A stretch of DNA of 64,000 nt. Origin: Callorhinus ursinus (taxonomy: Eukaryota; Chordata; Mammalia; Carnivora; Otariidae). Below are positions 38,087 to 49,450 of the stretch, piece after piece. Every line of letters begins with the position of its first letter. Positions within the stretch are counted from its first letter, which is position 1. Both the position numbers and the translations under genes were made by a program. The DNA lies in assembly GCF_003265705.1 (NCBI RefSeq), contig NW_020313005.1:13166288-13230287 (forward strand), given 5' to 3'. The notes under the pieces are model-generated. The model searched no databases, was not told the origin of the DNA, and was given only the letters and a program-made list of their open reading frames with translations.

Positions 38087-38309
38087 TTTTTTTTTTTTTT
38101 TAAAGATTTTATTTATTTATTTATTTATTGAGAGAGAGAGAGAGAGAGAGAGAGAATGGTAGAGAGAGAGCATGAGAGGGAAGAAGGTCAGAGGGAGAGG
38201 CAGACTCCCTGCTGAGCAGGGAGCCCGATGCGGGACTCGATCCCGGGACTCCAGGATCATGACCTGAGCCGAAGGCAGTCGCTTAACCGACTGAGCCACC
38301 CAGGCACCC
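38087..38309 (-). mobile_element. CAN SINE, young-looking
   Basis: Reverse SINE close to consensus (cgatgcgggactcgatcccg, ccgactgagccacccagg). A 16-bp perfect duplication, aggaagttttactctt, lies at 38071-38086 and 38310-38325. A (GA)n tract and long A-tail are intact, as expected of a recent insertion. Confidence 0.96.
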
Positions 38310-38340
38310 AGGAAGTTTTACTCTTGAGTTTACTTGTTCG

Positions 38341-38520
38341 TTTGTTCATTCATTCATTCATTGATTCACTCATTGATTGATTCATTCAACAAAGCCTTAT
38401 CAAGCACATGTGATTTGTCAGACACTGTTTGAGTGCTAAAGACACATCATTGTGCAAAACAGAAAAATAATCCCCACCCTCATGAGGATTTGTCAGAGCA
38501 GTTAGGTGATAAGATGTATA
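38341..38520. repeat. Ancient repeat with (TTCA)n start, family not identified
   Basis: ttcattcattcattgattca is followed by an old-repeat pattern (gacactgtttgagtgctaaa, aaaataatccccaccctcat) common in mammalian genomes. I do not assign a family. Confidence 0.45.
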
Positions 38521-39827
38521 ATTAAGTTCATTGTATGTGAAGTTAGACTGATTAAGTGCCATAGAGATAAAAAAAAGGATATTATCTAAAAATTTTCTTA
38601 AGTAATTTTAATGCAGAGAGAGCTAATTTTAAGATACTGGTATCACTGCACACTGCTTATAAAATGAATCTGTTTTATCATCCTTTCCCTGTGTAATCAG
38701 TCAAATTTACATGACCATGAAAACACTGACCCATTTCTAGATTTGAAATGTTGGTGCAAAAGTGGTAATGTAAATACTTCTGAGCCATGCCCTAGCTGTA
38801 AGCACTTGATTTTTTTCTGAAGCATTTAGAATGTAAAAGCATTTCTCCAGTACCTCCTTTTGTGCTAGACCATTGGACTTCTTCCCTTGCTTGGGCATAT
38901 TTAGTTTGTGTACTTAAATGTTCATTGTCTTGATATATTCAGTCTTGAAGAAAATGAAGGTGTAACGTCCTTTTAACTGTAGTACAAGGATTGAAAGCCA
39001 GAGAATATCTTAGAGGGCTTTGCCGTATAGTCTAAAGTTTCATTTGCATGTTCTCAAGAGACACATAAGGCTTTTGATTGAAGTTGCCCTTTAGGAGGTT
39101 TATTCTGGCATCTGTATATGTGATGAATTATAGCATGGAAGTATTTGCCAGAGTGAGTCAAAGATTGCCTTCCTCAGCAAATCTTTTATGGACCAAGAGA
39201 GAACATTTCTAAATGTGATTTAAAAAATAAAAGTACAGTTTCAGTTTTGATGTAAAATGTTTGGACCAGAAAGGCAATAGTTCTAAAAACTGTGTTTGAA
39301 ATAAGTGAGTTAGGAGGCAGGACATGGACACCCAGAGATTATTGGAAAGCTCATTGGCAAATGGCAAGGACAAACATGTGAACACTAAAGAGAAGTTTGG
39401 TGGTTGAGGGGAAGAAACAGTATAGAGGGAGAAGTTAGAAAGCAAGAAAAGAGTTGGATAATAGGCCTAAAAAAAAGGTTTGCCTTATGTACGAGTCTAG
39501 GAATATGTGGCTGGACAAGTAGGCTAATTCTGAGTGATTTCTTTGACATAGATAGAATTCAGAATGGTTGCTGAGTCATGATTCAAAGTGCTATGGAGAG
39601 AAGAGCTTTCAGGTCATGCTTTATTCTTGGGACTCAAAGATAATGTCGTATTTCCTCCATAACCACTGCTGCCATCAAAAGTACCGATAAGCTTCAAGGA
39701 GGAAATAAGAGATAATTCTTACAAATCTTATTAAAATGTATACTGTTTTCTATTTAAATACAGTTTTAACTCTTAATTCCTCATGCAAAGCATGCATTCT
39801 TTCCCTGCCCGCCTTCCACTAAAGCCA

Positions 39828-40005
39828 GTAGTTGCCAGACTGCCTGTTATCAGCATCAGCTGTGGGAAGCCTTAAAAATTTGGTTCCTGGGCTCTACCCC
39901 AGGCCTGAATGAATGTGGAATCTCCTGGGATGAAACCTTAGGTGCCTTTAATTTTATGGAGGTTCTTGGTGTCTGATACTAACCTGTGGAAAACCACTGC
40001 TCTCA
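39828..40005. mobile_element. MER5A-like hAT DNA transposon remnant
   Basis: Order is agtagttgccagactgcc, gcatcagctgtgggaagcc, ttcctgggctctaccccagg, cctgtggaaaaccactgct. Ends resemble imperfect inverted repeats of MER5A type. Confidence 0.7.
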
Positions 40006-40494
40006 ACAATAGACTCGTGTTTATACTGAGGGGGGCTCAACTGGAGAAGGTACTGAAACAGGGAAAAAGTCTGTTTCAGAGTTTGTGCTTTATGGATCAC
40101 CAGATCTCTGATGTACAGCATTTTTCCAGTGGAACCCAAGCAGCAGAGATGAAGTGGTATCTTTCTATGGGAATGGAATAAGAAGGGTTAGAGGAGAGAG
40201 ATCAGCAGTATTTGGTGACTGGATGTATGGAAGGGAGGACTGAAGTTAATCTATCACTTGAGTTACTAGCAGAGTGGTGTTATGAGCCCATTTGTGTGTT
40301 TATATGTGGCAGTACCTGAGTGTAGAGCGAAATTATGAGTCAACTTTTGACACATAAGTTTTGAGATGCAGACAAGACTCTCTATCTAGTAGAAATTCTT
40401 GGGAGGTAACTGGATTTGCTGTTTCATGAGCTTGGGGGTGTAGGACCACGCCTAAAGTAATGGGAAAGTAGATACATTTCATGTGATTCATGGG

Positions 40495-40680
40495 GGTTCA
40501 AAGTTTCACTCTGCAAGTCCTTAGCTCTATGATCTTGGTTATTATTTAACCTCTGTATTTCAGTTTCATTATTTGAAGAACAGTAGTGAGAGAAGATTTG
40601 GGTGTTTTACCTGTGACCACCTTGTGGGGTATTGAGGATTAAAGGGTGTGTGCAGTACTGGTGCAAGTGTCAAATAAATC
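40495..40680 (+). mobile_element. MIR-like ancient SINE fragment
   Basis: Sense MIR order with ctctatgatcttggttatt, taacctctgtatttcagttt, and tgtggggtattgaggatta. Confidence 0.75.
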
Positions 40681-41579
40681 TCCTCCCCCAACCCCTCATA
40701 TCTCCCTGCTGTTCCTCCTTCACAAGGATAGGAGTACATGGGAGTAACTTCTTAGACTTGGGAGGAGGAGAAGTAGCTGTGTGGAGAGAAGAGTGATGAT
40801 GGAAAGGACAGAAATGTAGCTAGAGATGGGGAAGGGGAAGGTTAGAAGCTTCATGGGGAGTTATTAGCTTTTGGGAAAAAGAGGGCCCCTTTTCTGAGAC
40901 AGGCAAGGTGAAGAGAATGAATAAAAACAGTGTTAATCAGAGGGTCTTGAACTTCTCTGAGAAGCAGGAGGCTACGCCATCTGGTACCAGTGAGTGAGGG
41001 GAAGTTGGGGCTGGGTTCTTGAGCGAGAAAATCCTTTTTAGATAGCCACTGTGGGAAATAGGATTAGGAGTAAACTAGAGTTGAATAAAGGGATTGCCAG
41101 AAAGCAAAAGCAAAGGGGTTAGATAGCTTGAACTCTAAGTGTCCTTGTGGGTGTGTGAATTACTGCAGAGAGAAGGTCCCTGGAGGTTAAGAGGTTGTGG
41201 AAGAGAGAAGCTGGATGTTGGACAAGGAAGCGGATGTTGAAGCTCCAGTAGGGTGGTGGCAGGAGGATTGGGTGCAGAGGAGGCGTATGAATGGGGTGCC
41301 TTTGGAATGTGAAGGAGTGCTGGGAGGTGGTAAGGATTGGCGGGTTTGGTGTAAGCGGCTGTCAGCAACACATTACTGATTGTTTCCTTTAAGGCAGGAT
41401 ATTTGGGGCCTGATTACCCCTTGAGCACAAACAGCTCTGGGACTGTTTGCTTTTAAAGATGATAGGCCTGTTCTTTGCTATAATGTAGCAGGGCAGTAAG
41501 CTGGCATTACCTTCCCTGTCTCCCTCTTTCCTGCTCCCTCCCCTCCTTTGGCAATAGTGGTTTGCTGGAATAGAAGAGA

Positions 41580-41775
41580 CTTTGGAATGAAACAATCAAA
41601 ATTAAATACCTGCTTCTCCACTTAACTAGCTTTGAGATCATGGGGCAAGTTACTCCGGGTGATTGATACTCTTTTTCTCATCTGGAAAATGAAGATAAAT
41701 ATTCAGTACCTCATACATTATGTGAATTAAATGAGATAGTGTGTGTGACATCTCTGCCTCTTGGTAGAAGTGCTC
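41580..41775 (+). mobile_element. MIR-like ancient SINE fragment
   Basis: Sense MIR order with ccacttaactagctttgag, ggggcaagttactccggg, ctcatctggaaaatgaaga, and gtgaattaaatgagatagt. Confidence 0.85.
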
Positions 41776-41896
41776 CAAAGTATGAGTGATCTACATACTG
41801 GGGGTCTACATTTCTGGATTGGAGGTTGTTTTGGCTTTGGGAAACAGGTCAAATGACACTAAAATAAAACTAAAATAAAACAAGGCAACATTAGAT

Positions 41897-42094
41897 CTTT
41901 GGGTGGGGGGCGCCTGGGTGGTTGTCAGTTAAGTGTCCAATTCTTGATTTCAGCTCAGGTCACAATCTCAGGATCATGAGATCAAGCCCCTCGTCCAGCT
42001 CCACACTTAGCAGGGTGTCTGGCTGGAGACTCTCTACCTCTCCCTCTCCCCTCCCCTAGCTCACGCAGGCTCTCTCAAATAAATGAAAACCAAC
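41897..42094 (+). mobile_element. Older-type CAN SINE
   Basis: Head gggggcgcctgggtggttgt. Old signature ttcttgatttcagctcaggt and catgagatcaagcccc. Flanks aaaacaaggcaacattagat (41877-41896) and aaaacaagacaacatcagaa (42095-42114) form an imperfect duplication. Confidence 0.88.
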
Positions 42095-43385
42095 AAAACA
42101 AGACAACATCAGAATAGCACAGGTTTTCTAAAATGTATGCTTCAAAAGAAAACAAAAATATGTGACTTGGAGACTGTGTAATGCACAATAATACTTATTA
42201 TATTAACATACATTCCCAAGAGTGAAAGATTTTTGATTCAGAAGAAATTCATTTGAAGTAACGAGATGGTGTGAATCTTCAAAGAAACCAGCTAGAATGA
42301 AGTTTTGAAATTGTGTGAAACTGAAAGGCTGTCTTTCTATATTTGTATGTATTCATTTGCCAAAATTTGACCTTAATATTATATAACATATATGCCCTGC
42401 ATGCATGCATATGAGTATACTAGAACTCTCAAACTACTTTATAGTTCAGCAGTTTCAAAGCAGTTATTGCTACAAGGCCCTATCTCCATTCAGAAACAAT
42501 CTGGGGAGGAAAAACCATTAGATAGTGTAGAATTACTTCTGTGCCTCCATTGTGACTTTTCTACTTGGAATCCTAATTCTCCTCAGTTGCAGTAGGTAAT
42601 CCTAACAAATCTGCAGTGGTTGTGGTAGCTCGCTTTTACAGGTGAAGCCCCTGGAAGGAAGGTGTACACTCTTCTTTGAGTCCCATTATGCCAGTGAGGA
42701 TAAGAGAAACCAGAGTGAAAATCACCTTAGACCAGAAAAGAGTGAAAGATTGACAGTCTTGCCACAAGTTCTGAATCTCAGCCCGGATGTGCAGCGGTGG
42801 GCAATGTTGGAAGCCATGTTCATAGAGTCAGTGCCTGAAGACGTATGGAATGTCGGAACCCAGTGAGGGAGGGAGGCATGAAGAACAGGAGTTGGGAATT
42901 TAAAAGGAGACTAGATTACTGGCCATAACTCTAACAGAGAGTCTGGGTAGTATAGTTAGTGGATAAATAGGAGCAAGTGAAAGTAGAAAGAAATGGCTGG
43001 ATATTGTGAATTCCGAAGTGAGGATTCTGTCCCTTTGTCTTGTGTAGTCAGGATTAGCATCTGTGTACTGGGTGGAACAAACATGACACAGTTGATAGTA
43101 ATGGACAAGTGATGAAGCAGAGATGTGGCAGTTTTTAACTCTATGCAGAATACATGGGCAACTTAACAAAAGTTTAATTTTACAACTTTTCATTTGTAGG
43201 CTATGCATTTCTTATTGTTCTTTAATGCTTAATTAGCAAACTATGCTATAACATCAAATACATTTTTATTACTAAAATAATATCTAATATGTTCTAACCT
43301 GGTACATCTCATATTTGCTGAAACCTAATACACCTGCATGCAATGCTATACAGGGATGCACTGGTAGGATATGAAAGAATAATTT

Positions 43386-43800
43386 TTTTTTCTTTTTCTT
43401 TCCTTTTCTTTAAATTCAATTAACTAACATATAGTGTATTATTAGTTTCAGAGGTAGAATTCAGTGATTCATCGGTCTTTTATAATACCCAATTCTCATT
43501 ATATCACATGCCCTTTTTAATGTCCATCACCCAGTTACCCCATCCCCCCCCAGCAACCCTCAGTTTGTTTCCTATGATTAAGAGTCTCTTATGGTTTGTC
43601 TCCCTCTCTGATTTCGTCATTTTATTTTCCCTCCCTTCCACTATGCTCCTCTGTTATGTTTCTTAAATTCCATGTATGAATGAAATCATTATGATAATTG
43701 TCTTTCTCTGATGGACTTATTTTGCTTAGCATAATACCCTCTAGTTCCATCCACGTGTCGTTGCAAATGGCAAGAATTCATTTTTTTGGAATGGCTGAAA
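43386..43800 (-). mobile_element. 5'-truncated L1 3' end
   Basis: Antisense L1 3' UTR (attagtttcagaggtagaat, caaccctcagtttgtttcct) then ORF2 end (tagttccatccacgtgtcgt). Flanks gaaagaataattt (43373-43385) and gaaagaagaattt (43813-43825) may be a duplication with one mismatch. Confidence 0.87.
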
Positions 43801-46672
43801 TGAACAAGTCAGGAAAGAAGAATTTAAATACAAGTTTATAGGGATTTTTTTTCAATATTAATCTCTTTGATTTATGTTTGGAAATTAAAAAAAAAACAAC
43901 AACAGAATTAACCACCAGGAGGATGTTGTGGAGAACTTGGTTTAGTTCCCTTAAAGATAACTAGAATTTCTATGTTTTCACGAGACCTTGGATTCTAAGG
44001 GGCCGTGAAGTGTTAGAAGAAAGATTGAGTGCCTCTGAGTACTTGGGTACAGTGACCTATCAGCATTCAGCAGTAGGCCTGTGATTTTTTTTTTTTTTCC
44101 CTGTTGGTTTAGGAAGCAATTTATTGGCTTTGCAACTAAGCATCCACGGAGCCTGAAGCCACAAATAGAGTGGAACAATCTTATTTGATGTTGTGGCTCC
44201 CCAAAAATAACAAGAGTTTGTGGTTGCAAATAATGTTCAGTATTACAGTAGACAGCCCATCAAGTGGGGGTGTTAATTGTTAAAAAGATGCACAATATCT
44301 AGTTGATATTGTGTGGAGAATTGGTGTCACTTTTTATATTTTGCTGTCTGTTTTGTGGACATAGTATTTCTTTTTCAGGCATACCACAATGATCCTGCTT
44401 CTTGCTTTGTTTATGAGTTAAATTGTTCCTGAACCAAAGCTTGCTGTTCAGTTACTGTGCTATCTTTAATCTTCTAAATGTTCAAATAATTAAAACTTCC
44501 TCAGTGGGAGTTCCGGGCATGAACTGCTGATGTGATGCCCTGTTAGATCATTGCATGCTTCATAATGTACTGCTGAGTATCACTTGGCTGTGTATACTGA
44601 TTCCATTTTTATTTTTTTCAATGTGGCCAGATCTAGAAGCATATGATGAATTCACTTGCTCTGGCTCATATCCTCATATCCTTAGTATTATACTGCTTTT
44701 CTCCTATCCCTGTGGAAAAAATGTCATTGCCAGAAGGATACTAAGAAAGACCTTGATAGCCTATGTCGTCCACCCAGATAGAACAGTAGAGCGACTGTTG
44801 GAACATTATCTGGACTTCTAAAATGATTACATGGGTTCAATCTGGCTTCTATAGACTTCTATAGGTTTTTATGTTTTCCTTGAGATTTAACCAAGTCTAA
44901 ATTCTACTGCTAACTCAGTTCTCCCCTATTCATCAGCAAATCTGAATGTCATAGTTGATTTGCTCACTTAATAAGTAAAAAATGTGTTGCTGACATAATT
45001 GTATATGTGACTGAATTTGTGATCTCTAGTTCTGTTTGGGTATGTATTTATACTACTTAGGTTTGAGAAAAAAGACTCCTGGGAGAAATATTTAACGTAT
45101 CATTATCTGATTATGATATAAATATTGGTTGGATATGAGAGAGACATGCTTTCTCAATTCTCTGAGTTGTGAAATCTTTAAAGCTCAAGCAGATCAATTG
45201 TTGAAACTTTTAATAGTATAATGCTTAGGACTTACAGTAATGGAGTCATGTCAACAATGAACAGGGAGTAATTTTCTTTATTCTTTCTCATTTTTACTTC
45301 TAAGCACTAACCAGGTTTTCCATAGTCAAAAATAGTCTGGTGAAGTTAAACCTGCTGAAAAGATTGAGTTAGGAAGTAGATATTTTAGACAGTTCAGGAA
45401 TGTTTTAGAATTTATGATATTAATAAATATAGAAGCCATTATCCGACTTCCTCACTGTGTAGATATATTTCAGCCTTTGTCTTTTTGAATGTTTTTACTC
45501 TTGGGACCTGTCATAAATACACCTGAATAATAAATTTCTATTGTTCCAAAAGTGTTTTCCCAACATCACATTAGACAGATGAAAAGGGAAGCTTTAACAA
45601 TATTCTTAACCTCAATAATTTGTTGGAAAGTTAACATCTATATATGAAACTGATTTTGATTGCTCTCCAGTAATCTCATGGTCCAGATGGTCAGGAAGGG
45701 GAAAGATTATTACTGGTGAATACAGCCAGGAAAGTTTCATGCAGGTGGCAAGAATGGGGATAGCTAACATAATTTTCCAAAGAAAATTTCCTTATTTTTC
45801 CTTTTCAAAATAATTTTATGAAGCCTAGAATATGAGTTGGTATGTTTCTCTGTATATAGCAAATAGATTGTGGAAATGTATTATTAAACTCATTAATTCA
45901 TTTAATGAACATCTATTGAAAGCTCACTGTGTATTAAATATTGTTTTTGGGATATTGCTGTCGCTTAATCAAGCTCCTGTCACACCAACTATGTATGGGG
46001 AGAATCTAAAATTGCAAGACCAGTTGTTAAATTTGATGTTTGTCTGGGTCCCCAAAATCAGATAATGAAATGGTTATTTATGTAAATATTAACATTGATA
46101 AACAAGATATGGAACATCACATATAATTGCTTATAAAAGAAAGTATTGGGGTATTAGAATTTGCATGTAATAAAAATATTTTTAGATTTTACTTAAGTAA
46201 AGTCGTAGAAGAAATTGCTCAAGGAGTCAACATCATTGTGATGGAGGCTGGAGGAGTCATTTTGTATGTTTTGTGCCCAAGGTCTGGTGGAGACTAGACT
46301 CTCTACAAGTTTTCATGGTGTCTTAAGGCATTTGTTGGTCCTGGGCACCAGAAATTCTACTACTGGCTTCTCATCTCAGAGGAGTTGCTGGGATACACTA
46401 TGCAGCTTGGATCTATCTGACTTGTGTCAGAGGCTCCTTTAGATTTTAAGCATAGGCCAGGCTAGGAAGTCACTGGCTATCAGTCCTTTGTCCTAAAACC
46501 CAGTTTATACAATACTTTGAATTATTTTATACCTGCTTTATAGGATTGTTAATTCCTGTTTTCTTTCTGTGTTATCCTGTGCTTTGTAAACTATTAATGC
46601 AAAACTTAGAGGAACTATTAATAAAAAGACTTAGGGGAAAGCTTTAGATATGGGTTGAAAAAGTAGGTTACT

Positions 46673-46853
46673 GGGTGCCTGGGTGGCTCAGATGGTTAAG
46701 CGTCTGCCTTCGGCTCAGGTCGTGATCCGAGAGTCCTGGGATCGAGTCCTGCATCGGGCTCCTTGCTCCTTGGGAGCCTGCTTCTCCCTCTGCTTCTCTC
46801 TCCACCCCCGCCCCCGTCTCTCATGAATAAATAAATAAAATCTTAAAAAAAAA
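46673..46853 (+). mobile_element. CAN SINE
   Basis: Head gggtgcctgggtggctcag, tail gaataaataaataaaatctt plus A-run. Flanks tgaaaaagtaggttact (46656-46672) and tgaaaaagtaggttgct (46854-46870) differ by one base. Confidence 0.95.
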
Positions 46854-48973
46854 TGAAAAAGTAGGTTGCTGTTACTATTTGATGAAATGATGTTCCTGCT
46901 GTTCATTTCCATGTAGGACAAGTGACAAACATGAGTATCTTCATTTGGACTAAGAAACATACTGCTGTGGAACTGAGACTATACTATATAAAGAACAAAT
47001 TTTGTTTTTTGAAGTAATTTCCCTGAAAAATCAACAAAAGAAAAAGAAGAAACAAAACTTACTGTCAAATTGGGGCAGACCCAGAAAACTGCTGGAGGGA
47101 GAGTAGTTTTTGTTGTGAGGAACCAGACATACAATTGCTTTTGCATGTTCAAATTTTTCTCCTCAGACATTCTCATTATAATAAACTATTATTGTACTGA
47201 GTCTATAAATAGTATTTATGTGGGAAACAGACCAGAAAACTATTCAAGTTAAGCAGGAAACAGCATCATTAATTTTTAGACAAAGAGGTACAACAATATC
47301 AAAATGAGAATCTGAATTTCTTTATTTAAAACCAAAATCTGACTTAAGGCATCTGCACGATTTACTCTTGAAGTAGTAGTTACTTGGGGAAGCCTGTGGA
47401 CTTCCAAGTTGTTATGGGTTGATGCTCCTGGGACTACTACTAGGACACTACTCCATGAGAGAGTGGTTGCCTCCTGGGTTGTGTTTTCCCGACAGTCTAA
47501 ATCAAACTACGTCTTCATTTATTCCAAAAATACCTGTTGTCAAAAAACAAAAACAAAACAAAATAAAAAACCTTGTTGTCAGGCTTCTATGTGCTAGATA
47601 TTTACTCAATTCTTTGGGAAAATTAATATGTGCATTTAGCCTCCTAAAATTAAGTCTAGTAGGAAAATAAAGCATTTATAGCATGTTTTATTTTTCATTA
47701 TTTAAAGAAAAGGTAAAGATTTTTTATTAGGCTTAATGAAAACTAGCAACCTCTCATTTTATAAGTCCTGAGCAAACTTTACTACTCACGAAGACCACTT
47801 TGAACTTTTAGCCATTTCTTCTCTTTCTTTCAAGACCATAATTATCTCGCTAACACTTGACTTTTTCCCTAGGCTTAGATACCCTCTTTTCATTTTATAC
47901 TGTTATGTTTATATCATGATGACTTTGTATGTATTACAACTGAGTTATTTCATTTGTTTTGATGGTGTTACTTATATAACTGTTTTCCCAGGAGTTAATA
48001 ATTACCTTTGAATTTTCTTTTAAAAGAGTATAACTTTCCTTTTATTACATTCAGATACATCAGATTATTGATCAGTTCTACCTTTATTCTCTGGAGACAT
48101 TTCCTGTTCTGTAACCTATTGCTCCAGTCTGGGTAGGATCTTTGAACCTTTTGCATAGCAGCTGACCTGCAATATCTCTCTGTTGACGTAAGAATTTCAT
48201 TTGCTCCTGTGCTATATTGGATCTCCTACTTCTAGGTCCCATATCCTCTTTTCTTGGTTTATTCCTGTGTTTTGTTAGAGTGCCTTATCCAGCAGCTTCC
48301 CATAAAAGAAGCATATGAGGGTAGTTGGTTTTTTGTTTGTTTGTTTTGTTTTGTTTTGTTTTAAATTACAATGTTTGGGAGGCATTGAGTTTGAAATCTG
48401 GGGTTAAAGTTCTTCTTATACAGACTTTAAACTTACTATCAACTTTCTTTCACCTCTTATTTTCTCACCTTCAGGAGTACCTGCTGGCTCCAATTCCTGT
48501 AGTCCAGACTGATTTATCTCTTGGTTTCTATCTCTGTAGGCATGTCAACATAATGCCTTCCATTGTCCACAATTTTATTGACTTTTTTTTTTCAGGCTTA
48601 CCAATAGAGCTTATTTACCCAAAGTATAAAAATTTACTATTCTATTATATACTCCCGTTAAAACTTTCTATATATTTGTAAAATGTTTTTCTCTTCAACT
48701 TACTGTTGTCACAACTGTGTTGTATTGTAGCATTGATACTGTTATTTTATAGAAATTAAAATCTCATTTTTCTAAGTTAAAAAAATTATATTTCCTCTAA
48801 GGTCATTAATGTGTTTATCAGATTAATCTGAGTCTCCCAGATAATCCTTTGATTTCTCTTTTGGCAACTGTGAAAAAAATCCAATGTGCAGTAATCATAG
48901 GGATAGTATTTCAAACCAGGTTAGTTAGTGTAAGCCTAGTAGTTTTAAAGAGTGGAGGGAAAAAAACCAAGAT

Positions 48974-48988
48974 TGTAATTTCAAATTC
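48974..48988 (+). repeat. Target-site duplication, left copy
   Basis: tgtaatttcaaattc, identical to the copy at 56060-56074, bounds the A-rich tail of the full-length L1. Confidence 0.93.
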
Positions 48989-49450
48989 TTTTCTTTTTTA
49001 AAATTTTTTATTGTTATGTTAATCACCATACATCTTCAGTTTAAATGTAGTGTTCCATGATTCATTGTTTGTGCATAACACCCAGTACTCCATGCAGAAC
49101 GTGCCCTCTTTAATACCCATCAAGGGGCTAACCCATCCCCCCAACCCCCTCCCCTCTAGAAACCTCAGTTTGTTTTTCAGAGTCCATCATCTCTCATGGT
49201 TCGTCTCCCCCTCCGACTTCGTCCCCTTCATTCTTCCCCTCCTGCTATCTTATTTTTTTTTTCTTAACATATATTGCATTATTTGTTTCAGAAGTACTGA
49301 TCTGTGATTCAACAGTCTTGCACAATTCACAGCGCTCACCATAGCACATACCCTCCCCAATGTCTGTCACCCAGCCACCCCATCCCCCCCACCCCCCACC
49401 ACTCCAGCAACCCTCAGTTTGTTTCCCGAGGTTAAATATTCCTCTTATCT
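48989..49450 (-). other. L1 3' UTR with two related modules in tandem
   Basis: Next to ORF2 is one 3' UTR type (49262-49435; tttgtttcagaagtactgat, caatgtctgtcacccagcca, caaccctcagtttgtttccc). An A-rich joint at about 49250-49262 follows, then a second type (49003-49240; ttatgttaatcaccataca, tgctccatgcagaacgtgc-like segment, aaacctcagtttgtttttca). Both share the C-run and CTCAGTTTGTTT landmarks. The truncated L1 at 30449-31060 joins ORF2 directly to the second type only. Confidence 0.8.
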
